Shown piece after piece: positions 42,267 to 50,568 of a stretch of 64,000 nucleotides of DNA (position 1 is the stretch's first letter; every line of letters begins with the position of its first letter). The position numbers and the translations under genes are program-made. The notes under the pieces were generated by a model. That model ran no database searches. It saw only the letters and a list, made by a program, of their open reading frames with translations, and had not been told where the DNA came from. The stretch is from an uncultured Collinsella sp. (lineage in GTDB: Bacteria > Actinomycetota > Coriobacteriia > Coriobacteriales > Coriobacteriaceae). The DNA is taken from positions 117,062 to 181,061 of the forward strand of contig CANRSF010000001.1 in the NCBI GenBank assembly GCA_947642445.1. Direction: 5' to 3'.

Positions 42267-43211
42267 ATGCCGACGCCGTTGACCGAACTTTTTTCGCCCG
42301 CCTGCCATTTGTGTCCGCGCCGTTGCGGTGCGGTGCGCGACGAGGGTGCGCACGGCGTATGCGGTGCCGATGACACGCTCAAGGTGGCCCGCGCGGCGCT
42401 TCATATGTGGGAGGAGCCGCCTATCTCGGGCGAGGCCGGTTCGGGCACGATCTTCTTTAGCGGCTGCTCGCTCAAATGTATCTATTGCCAGAACCACGAG
42501 ATCTCGACGGGCAATTTTGGGCTTGAGATTTCGCCCGAGCGCCTGGTCGAGATTATGCTGGAGCTGCAGGACCAAGGTGCCAATAACATCAATCTGGTGA
42601 CGGCGACGCACTATGCGCACCTGTTGCCTGCCGCGATTGCCGCGGCACGGACGCGCGGGTTGGTCATCCCAATTGTCTACAACACGAGTGGTTACGAGCG
42701 CGCGAGTGCCGTGGCGGCGCTGGGCGACCTGGTCGACGTGTGGCTTACGGACTTTAAATATGCCGATGCCGGGCTTGCTCAGTCGCTTTCTCATATTAAG
42801 GACTACCCGCGCGTGGCCGTGTCGGGTCTGGCCCAGATGGCGCGCGAGATTGAGCGCCGCGGGGGAGAGCTGGTAGACGAGGACGGGCTCATGAGGCGCG
42901 GCATAATCGTGCGTCATCTGGTGCTGCCGGGGCATGCGGACGATTCGTGCCGCGTGTTGGACCTGGTGTGGCAGACGGTGGGCGACGTGCCGATCTCGGT
43001 CATGAACCAGTACACGCCCAATGCCCTCATGCGCGAACAAGGCGGCGACCTGGCGCGCGCCGTGACGCGCGAGGAGTACGAGCAGGTGCTCGACCATGCC
43101 GACGACCTGGGCTTTACGACGATGTTTTGGCAAGAAGGCGGCGCGGTAGACGAGAGCTTTACCCCGGCGTTCGATACCACCGGTGTTCTTACTAGTGCTC
43201 AAACCAGCTAA
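42267..43211 (+). CDS. Radical SAM protein, PflX-like
   Basis: This 314-residue radical SAM protein resembles the PflX/COG1313 group. The N-terminal Cys cluster CHLCPRRCGAVRD...GVCG precedes the radical SAM site SGCSLKCIYCQNHEIS (C-x3-C-x2-C, about residue 70). The TIM-barrel part continues with NINLVTATHYAHLLP and VWLTDFKYAD. PflX-type proteins resemble pyruvate formate-lyase activases, but their target is not established; no glycyl radical enzyme lies nearby. The ATG at 42267 has GGAG 9 bases upstream, and TTGACA (42155) could be its promoter -35. Confidence 0.82.
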   Translation: MPTPLTELFSPACHLCPRRCGAVRDEGAHGVCGADDTLKVARAALHMWEEPPISGEAGSGTIFFSGCSLKCIYCQNHEISTGNFGLEISPERLVEIMLELQDQGANNINLVTATHYAHLLPAAIAAARTRGLVIPIVYNTSGYERASAVAALGDLVDVWLTDFKYADAGLAQSLSHIKDYPRVAVSGLAQMAREIERRGGELVDEDGLMRRGIIVRHLVLPGHADDSCRVLDLVWQTVGDVPISVMNQYTPNALMREQGGDLARAVTREEYEQVLDHADDLGFTTMFWQEGGAVDESFTPAFDTTGVLTSAQTS

Positions 43212-43237
43212 TCTGGGACGAGGCTCTTTGAGTAGCC

Positions 43238-43333
43238 TTTTTGGGACGGGGCTGTTTTAGCTACCCCTGCCGCTGTTCGACCAAACCGTTCGCGTTGTCT
43301 GTCGGGGTAGCTAAAACAGCCGCGTCCCAAAAA
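43238..43333. repeat. Long inverted repeat related to R1/R2 ends
   Basis: Left arm TTTTTGGGACGGGGCTGTTTTAGCTACCCC and right arm GGGGTAGCTAAAACAGCCGCGTCCCAAAAA are near-perfect inverse copies of about 30 bp around a 37-nt centre. The GGTAGCTAA and GGGACGG blocks are the same as at the starts of R1 and R2. It sits between the radical SAM gene and tRNA-Ala. Confidence 0.85.
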
Positions 43334-43349
43334 GACTGGGTATTGGGCG

Positions 43350-43377
43350 TTGACAGTTGGCGAGCCGTAGGTAAAAT
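43350..43377 (+). promoter_or_regulatory. Promoter of tRNA-Ala
   Basis: TTGACA (43350-43355), 16-base spacer, TAAAAT (43372-43377), 13 bases before the mature tRNA. Confidence 0.75.
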
Positions 43378-43390
43378 ATCAACTTGTCCT

Positions 43391-43463
43391 GGGGACGTAG
43401 CTCAGTTGGGAGAGCGCTGCCGTCGCATGGCAGAGGCCGAGGGTTCGACTCCCTTCGTCTCCA
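43391..43463 (+). tRNA. tRNA-Ala(CGC)
   Basis: This 73-nt cloverleaf has acceptor GGGGACG/CGTCTCC, D-loop AGTTGGGA, anticodon arm CTGCC-GTCGCAT-GGCAG (anticodon CGC, codon GCG), and T-arm GAGGG-TTCGACT-CCCTT. The G3:U70 pair, the alanine identity element, is present. CCA is not encoded. Confidence 0.92.
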
Positions 43464-43479
43464 CCCTTGGATTTGATAA

Positions 43480-43509
43480 GCCGCTGACATTGTGTCGGCG
43501 GCTTTTTTT
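43480..43509 (+). terminator. Terminator after tRNA-Ala
   Basis: GCCGCTGACA pairs with TGTCGGCGGC (one wobble), 3-nt loop, followed by seven T. Confidence 0.9.
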
Positions 43510-43527
43510 AAAAGAAAGGGCTGTACC

Positions 43528-43968
43528 ATGGCCAAGCTTGAGTCCCAACCACTGTCTGCCGAGGAACGCGCCGAGTTGGAAGAGCTCCGCGCCGAGAAAG
43601 CTCGTCGCGAGGCCCAGGAAGAGGCACGCCGCGAGCGTGAGGAGCTGGCCGCCCTGCGTGCCGAGCGCGAGAAGGCCGAGGAGGCCGCCGCGAACGTCGC
43701 CCCCGCGCCCAAGCCCGCCGCCGCGAAGCCCGCGCCCACCGCACCTAAACCTCAGCCTAAAAAGGTCGCTCGTTCCAAGTCCGTCGAGCCCAAGCCGAGC
43801 CGTGACGAGATGACCTTTGCCCAGCGCATGGTTACCTCCAAGGAGCCTACGGGCGAGAACGAGATCCCTGGCATGGCGCCGGCTCAAAAAATCATCATTG
43901 TCCTTGCCCTCATCGCGTTTGTCATCTTTATGGGCTACACGATCCTGACCAGCATGGGCCTGCTCTAG
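43528..43968 (+). CDS. Coiled-coil protein with C-terminal membrane anchor
   Basis: I do not recognise a family. The 146-residue product has an N-terminal charged coiled coil (about residues 8-50; EERAELEELRAEKARREAQEEARRERE), an Ala/Pro/Lys linker (about 55-95), and one hydrophobic segment near the end (IIIVLALIAFVIFMGYTIL), so it is probably a tail-anchored protein with its bulk in the cytosol. GAAAGGG precedes the ATG. It lies between tRNA-Ala and pncB. Low-complexity content makes homology searches unreliable. Confidence 0.7.
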   Translation: MAKLESQPLSAEERAELEELRAEKARREAQEEARREREELAALRAEREKAEEAAANVAPAPKPAAAKPAPTAPKPQPKKVARSKSVEPKPSRDEMTFAQRMVTSKEPTGENEIPGMAPAQKIIIVLALIAFVIFMGYTILTSMGLL

Positions 43969-44052
43969 CCCATTCGCGCTGGGTGCCATGCCCGAACACT
44001 CTGCCCTTTTCCAACCCTCAACCTCTGCACAACGCATCCGAAAGGTCGCCCC

Positions 44053-45558
44053 ATGGCTTTGACCGACATCTCGCATCCCACCGACATTGCAATGCTCACC
44101 GATCTGTACGAGCTCACTATGGCCCAGGGCCTGTGGGAGAGCGGCAAGGCCAATGAGCAGGGTTGTTTTACCGCGTTTTACCGCGACCATCCCTTTGGCA
44201 GCGCCTATGCCGTCATGTGCGGCACCGCCGAGCTGCCCGAGCTGGTCGAGAACCTGCGCTTTACGCCCGAGGATATCGACTACCTCGCCTCACTCCAGGC
44301 CCCGGCCGGCGGTGCGATGTTCAAGCCTGCATTCCTCGACTACCTGCGCGATTTTCGTGCACATGTAAACATCGACGCCGTCCCCGAGGGCGAGCTCGTC
44401 TTTCCGCGCGAACCCATGGTTCGCGTCACCGGTCCCGCGCTGGAGTGCCAGCTGCTCGAAACGGCGCTGCTCAACATCGTCGGCTTCCAGACGCTTGTCG
44501 CCACCAAGACGGCGCGCGTGGTGCTGGCGGCGGACGGCCGTCCCGTTGCCGAGTTTGGCCTGCGCCGCGCCCAGGGTCCCGATGGCGGGCTGGCCGTCGC
44601 GCGCGCGAGCTACGTTGCCGGCTGCTCCTCTACGTCCAATGTGCTCGCCGGCCGCCGCTACGGTATTCCCGTCTTTGGCACGCATGCGCACAGCTGGGTC
44701 ATGAGCTTCGACTCCGAGCTCGAGGCCTTCCGCGCCTTTGCCAAGTCGAGCCCCAAGAATTGCACGCTGCTCATCGACACCTACGACGTACGCGAGGGTT
44801 GCGAGCATGCCATTACGGTTGCCAAGGAGATGGAAGCGGTGGGCGAGCGCCTGTCGGCCATTCGCATCGACTCCGGCGACCTCGCCAAGCTCTCCAAGTA
44901 TGTGCGCGGCCGTTTTGATGCCGAGGGCCTGCCCTATGTGGGGATCTCGGTTTCTAACGATTTGGATGAGTACACGATTCAGTCGCTGCTCGACCAGGGC
45001 GCGCCTATCGATAGCTTTGGCGTGGGCACCAAGCTCGCGACCTGCTACGACCAGCCGGCGCTGGGCGGCGTGTACAAGCTCGCCGCCCGCCGTGCGAGTG
45101 AGACGGACCCGTGGACGCCGGTGGTCAAGCTCTCCGAGCAGCCCTACAAGCGCACGATCCCGGGTGTGCAACGCGTGCGCCGTTATTACGACGGCTTTGG
45201 CGGCCCGGTCTGCGACATGATCTACGACGAGGACCATCTGGCGGGGGAGGGCGCCGCGCGCGGCAATACCCTCGTGGCCGTGAATGATGCCGCTCTGGTG
45301 ACCGACGTGTCCGAACTTGAGTATCGCGAGCTGCTGGTGCCGATCGTGCGCGATGGCAGTGCGGTGGCTCCGCGTGAGAGCATCCAGGACGCGCGCGAGC
45401 GTTGCGCCTGGGCACTTGACCATCTGGACGCAGCTTTCAAGCGCTTCCTGTACCCGCAGACCTATGTGGTGGGCATGGAGCAGGGCCTGGCTCAGGTGCG
45501 CGACGAGCTCGTGCGCAAGAACATGGCTGCGGCTTCGGCCTTCCCCTGGGCAAAATGA
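44053..45558 (+). CDS. pncB: Nicotinate phosphoribosyltransferase
   Basis: This NAD salvage enzyme joins nicotinate and PRPP to nicotinate mononucleotide, with ATP hydrolysis. The 501-residue chain shows TDLYELTMAQGLWESGKANEQ, CFTAFYRDHPFGSAYAV, ETALLNIVGFQTLVATKTARVV, EFGLRRAQGPDGGL (His-site region), FGTHAHSWVMSF and the PRPP-binding IDTYDVREG and IRIDSGDLAKLSK. AAAGG precedes the ATG. The TGA stop is embedded in the left arm of the terminator that follows. Confidence 0.95.
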   Translation: MALTDISHPTDIAMLTDLYELTMAQGLWESGKANEQGCFTAFYRDHPFGSAYAVMCGTAELPELVENLRFTPEDIDYLASLQAPAGGAMFKPAFLDYLRDFRAHVNIDAVPEGELVFPREPMVRVTGPALECQLLETALLNIVGFQTLVATKTARVVLAADGRPVAEFGLRRAQGPDGGLAVARASYVAGCSSTSNVLAGRRYGIPVFGTHAHSWVMSFDSELEAFRAFAKSSPKNCTLLIDTYDVREGCEHAITVAKEMEAVGERLSAIRIDSGDLAKLSKYVRGRFDAEGLPYVGISVSNDLDEYTIQSLLDQGAPIDSFGVGTKLATCYDQPALGGVYKLAARRASETDPWTPVVKLSEQPYKRTIPGVQRVRRYYDGFGGPVCDMIYDEDHLAGEGAARGNTLVAVNDAALVTDVSELEYRELLVPIVRDGSAVAPRESIQDARERCAWALDHLDAAFKRFLYPQTYVVGMEQGLAQVRDELVRKNMAAASAFPWAK

Positions 45559-45590
45559 TCCGAAGGGGACGGAGGAAAACGGATCATTTT
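45552..45590 (+). terminator. Terminator of pncB, overlapping its stop codon
   Basis: AAAATGATCCG pairs with CGGATCATTTT around a purine-rich 17-nt loop (AAGGGGACGGAGGAAAA). The tail is TTTTCTCG. Confidence 0.75.
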
Positions 45591-45639
45591 CTCGCTCGGC
45601 CCGTTCGCCCGTTCGCTGAACATTCGATTGGTTTGACGT

Positions 45640-46767
45640 ATGACGACTTCTTATAAAACGATGGTGGTAAAGATCGGTTCGTCTACGGTGGTGGGCGCCG
45701 ACGGCAAGGTCAACCGCGCCTTTATCGGCGGGCTTGCCGATCAGGCCGCAGCGCTGCGCGAGCTTGGCTGGCGCCTGGTCGTGGTGAGCTCGGGCGCTAT
45801 CGCCTGTGGCTATCCCGTGCTGGGCTTCGACCACAAGCCGGTCGGCGACCTGCCGAGCCTGCAGGCGTGCGCCTCGGCTGGTCAGTGCATCATCTCGTCG
45901 GCCTACGACGAGGAGTTCCATGCACGGGATCTGCTCACCTCGCTCGTGCTACTCACGCGCCACGATACGGCCCGCCGCACGTCCTACCTGCACGCACGCG
46001 ACGCCCTGCTGCGCCTGGTGGAGCTTGGCGTGGTGCCTGTTGTCAACGAGAACGATACCGTTACCGTCGACGAGATCAAGTTTGGCGACAACGACACGCT
46101 GGCGGCGCTTGTGAGCTGTCTGGTTTCCGCCGATCTGTGCGTGACGCTCTCGGACATCGATGGCCTCTACACCGCCAATCCGCACGAGGACCCCACGGCC
46201 GAGTTCGTCCCGGTTGTGCATAAGATCGATGCCAAGATTATCGCCTCGGCGGGCGATTCTTCCACATCGGTGGGCACGGGCGGCATGATCACCAAGATTC
46301 GCGCGAGCCGCATTCTCATGACGGCGGGCATTCAAAGCGTGATTTGCTCGGGCGAGGAGCCCGATGCGCTCGTGCGTCTGGCCCGCGGCGAGAGCGTGGG
46401 TACGCTGTTCGATCCGCCGGCGGAGCGCCTGGACATTGCGCCGCGCAAGTTGTGGATCGCACTGGGTGACAAGGCGCATGGCTCGGTGACGGTCGATGAT
46501 GGCGCCGCGAAGGCGCTGGTCAGCCGCGGATCGTCGCTGCTCGCGGTGGGTATTCGCGAGGTCGATGGCCAGTTTGCCGAGGGCGATGTGCTCGACGTGT
46601 GCGACCCGAGCGGCATGGTTGTCGCCCGTGGTATCGCCGAGGCCGATTCGGACGTGCTGGAGCTTGCAGCCGGCCGCCGCCAGGATCAGATTGCCAGCAA
46701 CCGCCTGCTCGCAGACCTGGCCGAGAAGCCCGCGATCCATAGGGACAACTTGATAGTGTTCGCCTAA
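45640..46767 (+). CDS. proB: Glutamate 5-kinase with PUA domain
   Basis: ProB phosphorylates glutamate to gamma-glutamyl phosphate, the first step of proline synthesis. The 375-residue chain has the kinase start MVVKIGSSTVVG, LVVVSSGAIACG, VPVVNENDTVTVDEIKFGDNDTLAA, TLSDIDGLYTANP and GTGGMITKIRA, then a PUA domain from about residue 285. Feedback by proline is usual in the family. No strong RBS is seen before the ATG. The 3' end carries an elaborate hairpin. proA lies 1.7 kb downstream, separated by an oppositely oriented S33 peptidase gene. Confidence 0.95.
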   Translation: MTTSYKTMVVKIGSSTVVGADGKVNRAFIGGLADQAAALRELGWRLVVVSSGAIACGYPVLGFDHKPVGDLPSLQACASAGQCIISSAYDEEFHARDLLTSLVLLTRHDTARRTSYLHARDALLRLVELGVVPVVNENDTVTVDEIKFGDNDTLAALVSCLVSADLCVTLSDIDGLYTANPHEDPTAEFVPVVHKIDAKIIASAGDSSTSVGTGGMITKIRASRILMTAGIQSVICSGEEPDALVRLARGESVGTLFDPPAERLDIAPRKLWIALGDKAHGSVTVDDGAAKALVSRGSSLLAVGIREVDGQFAEGDVLDVCDPSGMVVARGIAEADSDVLELAAGRRQDQIASNRLLADLAEKPAIHRDNLIVFA

Positions 46768-46781
46768 CCAATTGACGCTGC

Positions 46782-46880
46782 AAACGCCCCTAAGCGGCAA
46801 TCTGACGTTCAATCGTCGGGCATGACCAAAAGGTCAATGCCCTCCTCTTTCACGTCACCTTGCTCGCTTAGGGGCGTTTT
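46782..46880 (+). terminator. Large nested hairpin at the 3' end of proB
   Basis: A perfect 15-bp outer stem AAACGCCCCTAAGCG/CGCTTAGGGGCGTTT encloses 68 nt holding two smaller hairpins, GACG-TTCAAT-CGTC and GGGCATGACC-AAAA-GGTCAATGCCC. TTTTCGCTTT follows. It ends the proB transcript, but is larger than a plain terminator. Confidence 0.7.
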
Positions 46881-46911
46881 CGCTTTCTGTCCTCTACCAG
46901 CGGCATTGTCG

Positions 46912-46964
46912 TTGCCGGCACTTGGGGACGTTCCTATTGTGCCGGCAGACGGGGACACTCCTTT
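46912..46964. repeat. Family B repeat
   Basis: TGCCGGCACTTGGGGACGTTCC is followed by GTGCCGGCA and GGGGACACTCC, the same modules as at 34060-34196. It lies between the converging proB and S33 peptidase genes, ending two bases before the latter's stop. Confidence 0.7.
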
Positions 46965-46965
46965 G

Positions 46966-48384
46966 CTAGAAGATCTGGCGCAGGTCTCCGCGGTTGAGGA
47001 CTTCGTCGAAGAGGTGCTTGAACACCACGCTGCCGTGCAAGCCGTCGTGCTCGAACTCGTTGGTCACCCAGGCATGCGAGTTGCCCACGCGGCTGAGCGT
47101 ATCGAGCTGCATGCCCGAGTCCACGTACATGTCATCGAAGTACACCGCGGCCTGCAGGGGCACCTCGTTGCACGCCAGGCGCTGCGGGTCGTAGATCTTG
47201 TCCCAGCTTGTGTCTTCCATAAGCAGATCCATCGCCGGCTTGAAGGGCTTAAGTTCGGGCATCTGCTCAAACATCCACGGGAACATGGCCTCGCCGGTAA
47301 ACATGAGCGGTCGCGTGAGCGTGTCGAACTCGGCACGATGGGCCTTCTCTTCTGCCGCGGCCCAGCGAATGGGCATGGTGTCGCCGTCGGCGTAGATGAA
47401 CTCCTGAAGCGTCCAGTACAGCGGATTCGTGCGCGTGTTGGTGCGCTCGAAGGCGCGCATCAAAAAGCTGTCGGATACCGAGGCGCCGCAGGCCAGCGTG
47501 CCGTCGCCGTCAACAAAAGCATGATCGATAATCCAATGCATGCGCTCAAAGCTCGGCTTCATGCCAAAGTCGCTGCCCATGAGCTGCAGGCGTTCGACCG
47601 TCATCGGCGAGCCGTCGGGTAGCACGGGCTTTTGCTCCTCGAGGGCATCTGCCAGGGCCGCCACGCGCTCGACGTCGGCGGGGTAGCGGTTGTAATACTG
47701 CTGCGTCTTGGCAGCCATGCGCGGGAAGGTGTGCGCGTAGACCTCGCTTGCGCTCGCCGGTACGTGGGGGATGCCGCCGCAGGTAAAGCTTGCCGCCACG
47801 CCCTCGGGGAAGAGCGACAGGTAGCTCAGCGTCAAAAAGCCGCCGTAGCTCTGCCCGAGCGTGACCCAGGGCCTGCCGCCAAAGCCCACCAGGCGCAGGT
47901 ACTCAAAATCGCGCACGATGGAGCTGGCGAGGTGGCGCTTGAGGAAGTCCGCCTGCGAGCGGTCCGCATCGGCGCCGGCCGCCTCGGCACGCTCGCCCAG
48001 TGCGGCAATCGTGCGCCCGTCTACACAGCTGCTGCGTCCGGTGCCGCGCTGGTCGGGCAGGACGACGCGGAAGTGCTTGACGGCCTCCTCGATCCAGCCG
48101 TCGCTTGTGGGTGACAGCGGACGCGGGCTCTCGCCGCCGGGGCCGCCCTGCAAAAACAGGAGCAGTGGCAGATCGTCGTTGATGCGGTCGGGCGCGCAAA
48201 CCACACGGTAGAAGAGCTTGATGCTCTCGGGCGCACCTGCGATGGGCGCCGGCATGGCGCCGCGGCGCATGGTGCTGCCGACGGCCAGGAGCATCGGCTC
48301 CAGGCCGCGCCAGTCGAGGGGGACGTCGATGCTGTGGTCCTCGACATACAGGCCGGGGACGTGGTACGAAGTGATGAGGGCCAT
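46966..48384 (-). CDS. S33 alpha/beta-hydrolase, prolyl aminopeptidase-like
   Basis: This 472-residue cytosolic hydrolase has LLLFLQGGPGGESPRP (oxyanion region HGGPG-like), VVLPDQRGTGRSS, the nucleophile elbow TLGQSYGGFLTLSY (G-x-S-x-G, Ser near residue 180) and a C-terminal catalytic His region (DDMYVDSG, HAWVTNEFEHDG). This pattern is that of S33 proline iminopeptidases, which cut N-terminal proline from peptides. It lies on the opposite strand between proB and proA, which supports a link to proline supply. GGAAG precedes the ATG at 48384, chosen instead of the longer ORF. Confidence 0.85.
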   Translation of the reverse strand: MALITSYHVPGLYVEDHSIDVPLDWRGLEPMLLAVGSTMRRGAMPAPIAGAPESIKLFYRVVCAPDRINDDLPLLLFLQGGPGGESPRPLSPTSDGWIEEAVKHFRVVLPDQRGTGRSSCVDGRTIAALGERAEAAGADADRSQADFLKRHLASSIVRDFEYLRLVGFGGRPWVTLGQSYGGFLTLSYLSLFPEGVAASFTCGGIPHVPASASEVYAHTFPRMAAKTQQYYNRYPADVERVAALADALEEQKPVLPDGSPMTVERLQLMGSDFGMKPSFERMHWIIDHAFVDGDGTLACGASVSDSFLMRAFERTNTRTNPLYWTLQEFIYADGDTMPIRWAAAEEKAHRAEFDTLTRPLMFTGEAMFPWMFEQMPELKPFKPAMDLLMEDTSWDKIYDPQRLACNEVPLQAAVYFDDMYVDSGMQLDTLSRVGNSHAWVTNEFEHDGLHGSVVFKHLFDEVLNRGDLRQIF

Positions 48385-48496
48385 GTGAGTCTTCCGTTCG
48401 TTGCGGTGTTTCGGGTTGACCAATTCTACCGCCGCGGGCGAGGCCATGCGCAAATCGGCTACCATGGTTGCAAACTTCTAGGAGAAAGGGCCGCCC

Positions 48497-49783
48497 ATGT
48501 CGGTCGATATAGCCACGTATGTCCACGATCTTGCCGTTGCCGCTAAGGCAGCGTCGGCCTCGCTTGCCACGGCGAGCGACGAGCAGCGCCAGGAGGCCGT
48601 GCGCGCCATGGTCGCAGCACTGCGCAACGGTGTCGACTCCATCGTTGCCGCCAACGAGCTCGATATGTCCGCCGCGCGCGATGCGGGGACCTCGGCGGGG
48701 CTCCTCGACCGTCTGCTGCTGACGCCCGAGCGCGTTGAGGGTATGGCCGCCGGCCTGGAGAAGCTCGCCGAGCTGCCCGATCCTGTCGGCCGCGTGCTCG
48801 ACCACCGCGTGCTCGCAAGCGGCGTGGACCTCACCCGCGTGAGCGTGCCGTTGGGCCTGGTCGCCATGGTGTACGAGGCGCGCCCCAACGTGACGGCCGA
48901 CGCCGCGGGCATCTGCATCCGCACCGGCAACGCCTGCATTCTGCGCGGCGGCTCGCTGGCCTATCACTCGTGTGCCATGATTTCTGAGCTGCTGGCCGAT
49001 GCGCTCGAGACCAAGGGCTTCCCGCGCGAGGCTATCTCGATGATCGAGTCCACCGACCGCGAGGCCACTGGCGAGCTCATGAAGCTCCGCGGTATTGTCG
49101 ACGTACTCATTCCGCGCGGCGGTGCAGGCCTGATCCAGCGCTGCGTGCGCGAGTCGCTTGTGCCGGTGATCGAGACGGGCACGGGCAACTGTCATATCTA
49201 CGTGCACGAATCCGCCGACTTCGATAAAGCGCTCAACATTATCGTTAATGCCAAGACCCAGCGCGTGGGCGTGTGCAATGCCGCCGAGTCGCTGCTGGTC
49301 GACCGTGCTGTGGCCGATGCGTTTTTGCCTGCGGTCGTTGCCGTGCTGCACGACCACGGCGTGCTCATTCACAGCGACGAGGCCACGTGCGCCGCGTGCG
49401 CTGCTGCCGGTCTTGTCGAGGACGATGCTTACGTTGCCGCCACCGAGGAGGACTGGGGCCGCGAGTATCTGGCGCTCGAGATGAGCGTAAAGGTCGTGGC
49501 GAACGAGGACGAGGCCATCGCGCATATCAACCGCTACGGCACCATGCATTCCGAGGCCATCATCGCCGAGGATGCGGACGCTTGTGAGCGCTTCTTGGAT
49601 GAGGTCGATGCCTCGGCCGTATACGCCAACGCCAGCACGCGCTTTACCGACGGCGGCGAGTTTGGCCTGGGCGCCGAGATCGGCATCTCGACCCAAAAGC
49701 TCCACGCCCGCGGCCCCTTTGCCGCCGAGGCCCTCACCACCTACAAATACAAGCTCCGCGGCACCGGCCAGGTCCGCCCCTAA
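48497..49783 (+). CDS. proA: Gamma-glutamyl phosphate reductase
   Basis: ProA reduces gamma-glutamyl phosphate with NADPH to glutamate semialdehyde, which cyclises toward proline. The 428-residue chain has the family segments VPLGLVAMVYEARPNVTADAAGICIRTGNACILRGGS, IPRGGAGLIQRCV, the catalytic Cys in NAKTQRVGVCNAAESLL (near residue 257) and EFGLGAEIGISTQKLHARGP at the end. AGGAGAAAGG lies before the ATG. Not in an operon with proB here; a divergent S33 peptidase lies between. Confidence 0.96.
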   Translation: MSVDIATYVHDLAVAAKAASASLATASDEQRQEAVRAMVAALRNGVDSIVAANELDMSAARDAGTSAGLLDRLLLTPERVEGMAAGLEKLAELPDPVGRVLDHRVLASGVDLTRVSVPLGLVAMVYEARPNVTADAAGICIRTGNACILRGGSLAYHSCAMISELLADALETKGFPREAISMIESTDREATGELMKLRGIVDVLIPRGGAGLIQRCVRESLVPVIETGTGNCHIYVHESADFDKALNIIVNAKTQRVGVCNAAESLLVDRAVADAFLPAVVAVLHDHGVLIHSDEATCAACAAAGLVEDDAYVAATEEDWGREYLALEMSVKVVANEDEAIAHINRYGTMHSEAIIAEDADACERFLDEVDASAVYANASTRFTDGGEFGLGAEIGISTQKLHARGPFAAEALTTYKYKLRGTGQVRP

Positions 49784-49795
49784 CGACCGCGCAAG

Positions 49796-49837
49796 AAAAA
49801 CCGCCACAAAGGTGCCTGTCCCCTTTGTGGCGGTTTT
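49796..49837. repeat. Family A hairpin repeat (copy 6), shared by two converging genes
   Basis: AAAACCGCCACAAAGG pairs with CCTTTGTGGCGGTTTT; both arms carry the compensating change CGCC/GGCG relative to the other copies, so the stem is kept. Loop TGCCTGTCC. It lies between the stops of proA and the HD protein gene. Confidence 0.9.
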
Positions 49838-49852
49838 AGGTGGCGTGGGCGG

Positions 49853-50452
49853 TTAGGCCTGGAAGGTGTCGCGATCGGGAGCGAAGGACTGCATGGCCGC
49901 GATGGCGCGGTCAAAGAGCTCGGGGAGTTCCCAGCCCAGCATCTCGGCGCCCTGCGAAATCACGTCGCGCGAGCAGCCGGCGGCAAAGCGCTTGTCCTTG
50001 AACTTCTTCTTGAGCGACTTGGTCGTAAAGTCCATGACGCTCTTGCTCGGGCGCATGATGACGGCAGCTCCGATCAGGCCGGTAAGCTCGTCGCAGGCAA
50101 ACAGAATCTTCTCCATCTGCAGCTCGGGCTTGGGCAGCGAGGTGTTGAAATCGGACGTGTGCGACTGAATGGCACGGATGAGCTCAGGAGAGGCACCTTC
50201 GCCTTCAAGGATCTCGGCCGCATAGATGGTGTGGTTCATGGGGTCGTCCTCATGCTCCTCCCAATCCAGGTCGTGCAGCAGACCGACGATGCCCCAAAAC
50301 TCCTCGTTTTCGGGGTCGAACTCGCGCGCAAAGTAGCGCATGGTGCCCTCGACGGTTTCGCCATGGGTGATGTGGAACGGATCCTTGTTGTGCTCGTTGA
50401 GCAGTTCGAACGCGCGGTCGCGGGTGATTCCGGCGGAAAGTAGCTCTGCCAT
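49853..50452 (-). CDS. HD-domain phosphohydrolase-like protein
   Basis: This 199-residue cytosolic protein has the HD signature: ITHGETVEGTMRYFAREF (first His), GIVGLLHDLDWEEHEDD (HD pair) and NHTIYAAEILEG (later His), followed by ILFACDELTGLIGAA. This arrangement matches small HD hydrolases commonly labelled 'HDIG' proteins, metal-dependent phosphohydrolases on nucleotides. Substrate unknown. AAGGAG precedes the ATG. It is downstream of the CarD-like gene on the same strand, with a family A hairpin between them, so it is probably a separate transcript. Confidence 0.8.
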   Translation of the reverse strand: MAELLSAGITRDRAFELLNEHNKDPFHITHGETVEGTMRYFAREFDPENEEFWGIVGLLHDLDWEEHEDDPMNHTIYAAEILEGEGASPELIRAIQSHTSDFNTSLPKPELQMEKILFACDELTGLIGAAVIMRPSKSVMDFTTKSLKKKFKDKRFAAGCSRDVISQGAEMLGWELPELFDRAIAAMQSFAPDRDTFQA

Positions 50453-50515
50453 AAAAGACTCCTTGTGCTCGTAGGTATCGCTAAGAATGAATGCTACTAG
50501 AACGACTAGAACAGG

Positions 50516-50556
50516 AAAACCACCACAAAGGTGCCTGTCCCCTTTGTGGTGGTTTT
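50516..50556. repeat. Family A hairpin repeat (copy 7)
   Basis: AAAACCACCACAAAGG pairs with CCTTTGTGGTGGTTTT; loop TGCCTGTCC. On the minus strand it follows the CarD-like stop by 12 bases. Confidence 0.9.
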
Positions 50557-50568
50557 GGCGCGGGTGGG

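Noticed and set aside
47903-49807. 634-aa minus-strand ORF spanning proA and part of the S33 peptidase region
   Set aside because: It runs antisense through proA and out of frame through the peptidase; both real genes have full motifs.
3247-50556. Family A repeats as a dispersed CRISPR
   Set aside because: Copies are kilobases apart at gene ends, form hairpins with U-tracts, and have no spacers or cas genes.
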